This document shows positions 60,301-64,000 of a DNA stretch of 64,000 nucleotides, piece by piece. Within the stretch, counting starts at the first letter, position 1. Each line of letters begins with the position of its first letter. The stretch is from Austropuccinia psidii. Its lineage: Eukaryota; Basidiomycota; Pucciniomycetes; Pucciniales; Sphaerophragmiaceae. The notes beneath the pieces are model-generated. The model was not told where the DNA came from. It worked only from the letters and a program-made list of their open reading frames with translations, and searched no databases. Position numbers and translations under genes: made by a program. The stretch lies in assembly GCA_023105745.1 (NCBI GenBank), contig JALGQZ010000011.1, forward strand, positions 13,044,975-13,108,974, written 5' to 3'.

Positions 60301-63153
60301 AGGTGCACATTAAAGAATTAATGGACCTTGGAGTATTAAGAAAGGTTGGACATAATGAACAACTAGAAGTTACTACACCTGTCATTATAACTTGGCATAA
60401 TGGAAAATCTAGGATGGTAGGAGACTTCAGAGCCCTGAACACCTATACCATTCCAGACAGATATCCAATACCTAGAATCCATGAGACATTGACCCAATTG
60501 TCACAAGCTAAGTTCATCACAGCTATGGATGCTCTTAAGGGTTTTCATCAAAATGTCTTAACAGAAAATGCCAAGAAACTACTAAGAATAATACTCCATT
60601 GTGGAATTTTTGAATACTTAAGAATGCCATTTGGGATAAAAAATGCACCTTCCCATTATCAAAGAATGATGGATACCATATTCCCTGAATAATTATCAGA
60701 AGGATGTTTAATTATCTATATTGATGATATCATAGCTTGCTCAGAAACTTGGGAAAATCACCTTACAAGACTAGAAAGGGTACTACAAAAAATAGTCCAA
60801 GTGAATATGAAAATTTCCGTGAAAAAGTGTCATTTTGCATATAGTGAATGAAAAGCACTAGGACATGTTGTATCTGGACTTAGTCTAGGCATAGACAAAA
60901 ATAAAGTAGCAGCAGTACTACTCAAACCAATGCCTCAAACCAAAAAAGAAATGCAATCATTTTTAGGATTTGCTGGTTACTACAGACAGAATATAAAGGA
61001 CTTTGCAAAAATTGCCAATTCTTATATAATTTATGTGACCTACAAACAGTTTATGAAATGACTGAAGAAAGGGTCAAGGCATATGAAGAATTGAAAAATT
61101 CACTAACAAATGCCCCATTTCTTCTAATGCCAGATTGGAAACTACCTTTCAAACTATACATTGATGCTTGTGGAGAAGGATTAGGTGCTGCACTTCACCA
61201 AACACAAATTATCAATGATAAACCAGTGGAAGGACCAATTTGTTTCATTTCAAGGCAAATAAAGCCAACAGAAGCAAGGTATGGAGCAAGCCAAATGGAA
61301 TTCTTATGCCAAGTGTGGGCTTTAGAAAAACTGCATTATTTGGATGGCACAGTATTTGATGTAATCACAGACTGTAATGCTGTGAAATCACTATTAAATA
61401 TGAAGACTCCAAACAGACATATGCTGAGATGGCAAATTGCTATCCAAGAATATAAAGGAAATATGACTATTGTACATAAATCTGGAAATATTCATAAAAA
61501 TGCAGATGGTCTTAGCAGATGGGCTTTAGCAAATACCCCTGACAATCCAGCATGGGTACCACAAGAAGAGCACCATATACAAGGAATATGTGTCACAGAC
61601 ATAGGCACAGAATTCTTTAACCAAGTTAAAGAAAGCTATAAGACAGACAAAAATTGCCATATCTTAAGCCAACTTCTAATGAAAGACTGCAAAGATCCAT
61701 CACTTTCATCAAAACTAGATGAAATATGGAAAAAGGCATATGATGAAGGAAGATTCCACCTCCTTGATGGAATCCTTTACCATGGAACAAAACACACATG
61801 TGTTATGGCCTTAACAGATAGAACACTAATAAACACTATTTTACATGAGTGTCATGATAGTGTTGCATCTGGACATCTCTCAGAAGATAGGACACTAGAG
61901 AGGGTGAAAACCTGCTCTTGGTGGCCAAATTGGAAGAACGATGTTGCAGAGTACTGCCAAACCTGTGACAGATGTCAAAAAGCCAACAGAGCCACAGGAA
62001 AGAAATTTGGAATGATGATCCAAATCCTAGAACCAAAATCCCCATGGGAAATAGTTCATATGGATTGGGTAACAGCACTACCTCCAGGAGGAGACAGGAA
62101 CTATAATGCATGTCTAGTGTTAGTTGACAGGTACAGTAAAACTCCCATGTTCTTACCATGTCATGAAGATGACACAGCTATGGATACAGCCATAATGATA
62201 TGGAATAAAGTCATTAGCCACACAGGATTATTCCAAAATATTATAAGTGACAGAGACCCAAAGTTCACTTCAGCATTATGGACAAATATCCATAACTTAT
62301 TTGGGACAAAGCTATCATTCTCAACAGCTTACCATCCCCAAACTGATGGCTTAGCAGAAAGAATAATACAGACCTTAGAGGACATGATCAAAATATTCTG
62401 TGCTTATGGGCTAGAATTCAAAGATTCTGATGGTTTTACCCATGATTGGTGTACACTAATACCAGCACTTGAACTGGCATATAAGACATCAATCTATTCT
62501 TCTACTGGCAAAACACCAGCAATGCTAGAGAAAGGTTGGAATCCAAGACTTCCTTATGATACCCTCAAAAAGGACTTAGTGGACATACATCCAACAGAAA
62601 GCAGTTTTAAGATAATGCTTGACAAAGCACGACACCATGCAAACAGATGCATACAAGACTCTTTCAAATATGCAAAAGAAAGATGGGACAAAAGTCATAA
62701 ACCACCTGACTTCAAAATAGGAGATTTGGTATTAGTATCAACTCTTAACTTTATAACATAAAAGGACCAAAGAAATTGAAATATTCCTTTGCAGGACCAT
62801 TTATGGTAAAAGCACTTCACGGACCCAATGCTGTACAATTGGAACTTACAGGTGATTCAATGAATAAACACCCAACTTTCCCTGTAAGTCTTATAAATCC
62901 TTACAGCTCAAGTGACAAGGAATTATTTCCAGTGAAAAAAACCCCCACTTGAAATTCCCCCTTTGGAAGAAGGAGAAGAAAAAAGAATTGTAAAAGTCCT
63001 TAAAGAAAGAAGGACAAGGAAAAAAAAAGAAAGAGAATACCTTGTAAGGTATAGAAATCCAACTCAAGAAGATGAATGGCTACTTGAGAAAGATATACAA
63101 ATGCTGAAAAACTACTGAGGAGGTTTAGACATGGAAGAAAACCTAAAGAATAA
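57366..63153 (+). pseudogene. Gag-Pol of element C, heavily degraded
   Basis: Compared with B the frame changes near 57840, 59240, 60010, 61020, 62750 and again near 62935, mostly single-base losses in A- or T-runs. Nonsense codons occur at about 57651, 58421, 59030, 60690 and 60849. Domains remain readable piecewise: capsid (58442-59250), CCHC knuckle, DTG near 59680, RT with YIDD near 60719, RNase H, integrase HHCC and DDE (61800-62400) and a chromodomain-like tail. The RNase H region reads LHYLDG with one Tyr lost. It cannot encode a working polyprotein as sequenced. Confidence 0.9.
57613..58058 (+). CDS. Second open frame overlapping gag, element C
   Basis: MSQYKQYYTVYKDKDWEM at 57613 is +1 to the gag start frame. 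After a one-base change near 57840 it continues in the next frame as GKKNKKKHWRKPYSPSYKIP and DNVFNMARTLMEFKDKEE to TAA at 58056. There is no stop in the overlapping frame before the shift, whereas the gag frame already has TAA at 57651. Confidence 0.6.
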
Positions 63154-63271
63154 CAAAATCAAGCATTATTGAGCTTCAGGACTGATAAAGTCTAATGAAG
63201 AGGTAGGACAGTGGATGATACCCTAATCACACATATCAGATTGTGGTACAATCTTTTTTGGTGGTAGGGAA

Positions 63272-64000
63272 TGTGAGCCTTTGAGATATGACCACATACC
63301 CAATAAGGTCACAAAAAAGACTCAGAATAATTATACCTTTAATATAATTATATTAAAATTACTTAGAATAATTATACATTAAAAATAATTACTTAAATAT
63401 ACAAAAAATACCATAAATTGGTACAAAAATTGGTTTAACTTAAAAACCAATGAATCAACATGTGAAATAAACTATACCATTGGATTTTCCATGGTAAAAT
63501 ACACATATACCATTTTTATGGCATATCTGTAAAGTCAATATTTAATGAATTATAAGGTATAATACCTTATAAAAACCATAAAACCTTATTTATCTCAAGA
63601 ACTAATGAAACAACATGTGGAATAAATTGTACCAGTGGATTCCCCACGAAATTCCACACATAAAACAACTAATAAGCTAATTTCCAAAGTTAATACTTAA
63701 GGAATTAACCTGAATATGTGCACTTTTTTGGTCAACGCATATATTCAAGGATCATAGCTAATATCTCCTAAACTATACATGATAGAATGATGAACCAAAA
63801 ATAAAGTTACCACGTAATTACTGTAAAGACACAGATATGAACTTTATTTTACAAATTATAAACAAGGTTAAAGCCTATGATGAAATATTGATAAAAATCA
63901 ACAGAGCTGTTGACCACTTTGTTGTGAAGGTATTCCAAACTTAAAAAAAAGCATACAGTTGGATTCTACTAGTTCATTCGTGAAGAATTATGTAATTTTT
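63272..64000 (+). repeat. 3' LTR of element C, cut by window end
   Basis: It starts TGTGAGCCTTTGAG after GGTGGTAGGGAA and follows the 5' LTR of C closely to the last base given. Confidence 0.9.

Larger units (their letters stand above)
54618..64000 (+). mobile_element. Ty3/gypsy element C, defective, running off the window
   Basis: 5' LTR 54618-56628, primer site 56631-56646, gag-pol remnant 57366-63153, polypurine tract near 63252-63271, 3' LTR from 63272 onwards. It is inserted in the 3' LTR of B. LTR divergence over the visible 729 bp is about 2-3% by eye. It is the same family as B. Confidence 0.9.

Noticed and set aside
48147..63153. RIP-type (C to T) mutation as the cause of the stops in B and C
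   Set aside because: Many stops arise by transversion (TCA to TAA, TAC to TAA, GGA to TGA, TGC to TGA) and several lesions are indels; no clear C-to-T bias.

Overview
The window looks like nuclear DNA of a rust fungus (Basidiomycota, Pucciniales). The evidence is short introns of about 58-95 bp, chromodomain-type Ty3 retroelements, a Tnp2-type DNA transposase, a Tet-like 2OG-Fe(II) dioxygenase with a rust-style amino end, and large AT-rich tracts. From memory, many of the proteins resemble hypothetical proteins of Austropuccinia psidii (myrtle rust). No database was searched, so the species is an inference.

Layout. 0-10 kb: a truncated Tnp2 transposase (minus), a two-intron gene of unknown function (plus) and a four-exon SNF2 ATPase (minus), followed by hairpin-rich intergenic DNA and a 373-bp tandem duplication. 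10-22.3 kb: a TATA promoter and a multi-exon, Cys-rich gene that is broken twice, by small frameshifts and by a complete Ty3 element (element A, 11195-21482, minus strand, 1923-bp LTRs, 5-bp duplication GAGTG). 22.7-28.3 kb: a minus-strand cluster with a Tet-like oxygenase and two or three uncharacterised genes. It is bracketed by two related 40-bp minisatellites and by copies of a short palindrome that also occurs at 2.1, 7.9 and 8.0 kb. 28.6-32.6 kb: an LTR remnant joined to a degenerate pol fragment of another Ty3 family (D) with its 3' LTR. 32.6-42.3 kb: AT-rich DNA with no recognisable gene. 42.3-64 kb: a copia remnant that received a solo LTR of family A and then Ty3 element B. Element C sits inside the 3' LTR of B and runs off the window. 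Both B and C are defective.

How it works together. The window is a nested transposon landscape. LTR divergence judged by eye orders the insertions: A youngest (about 0.8%), then C (about 2-3%), then B (about 5%), in agreement with the nesting of C in B. The host-like genes (SNF2 ATPase, Tet-like oxygenase) are of types linked to chromatin or DNA modification. In rusts these are themselves multi-copy and probably mobile.

The most striking observation is a second protein-coding frame (+1) inside the 5' part of gag in elements A, B and C. Around positions 18263, 48757 and 57975 all three keep an identical 11-residue peptide in that frame through purely synonymous changes, while the Gag frame changes amino acids. 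An upstream exon with conserved splice sites enters exactly this frame.
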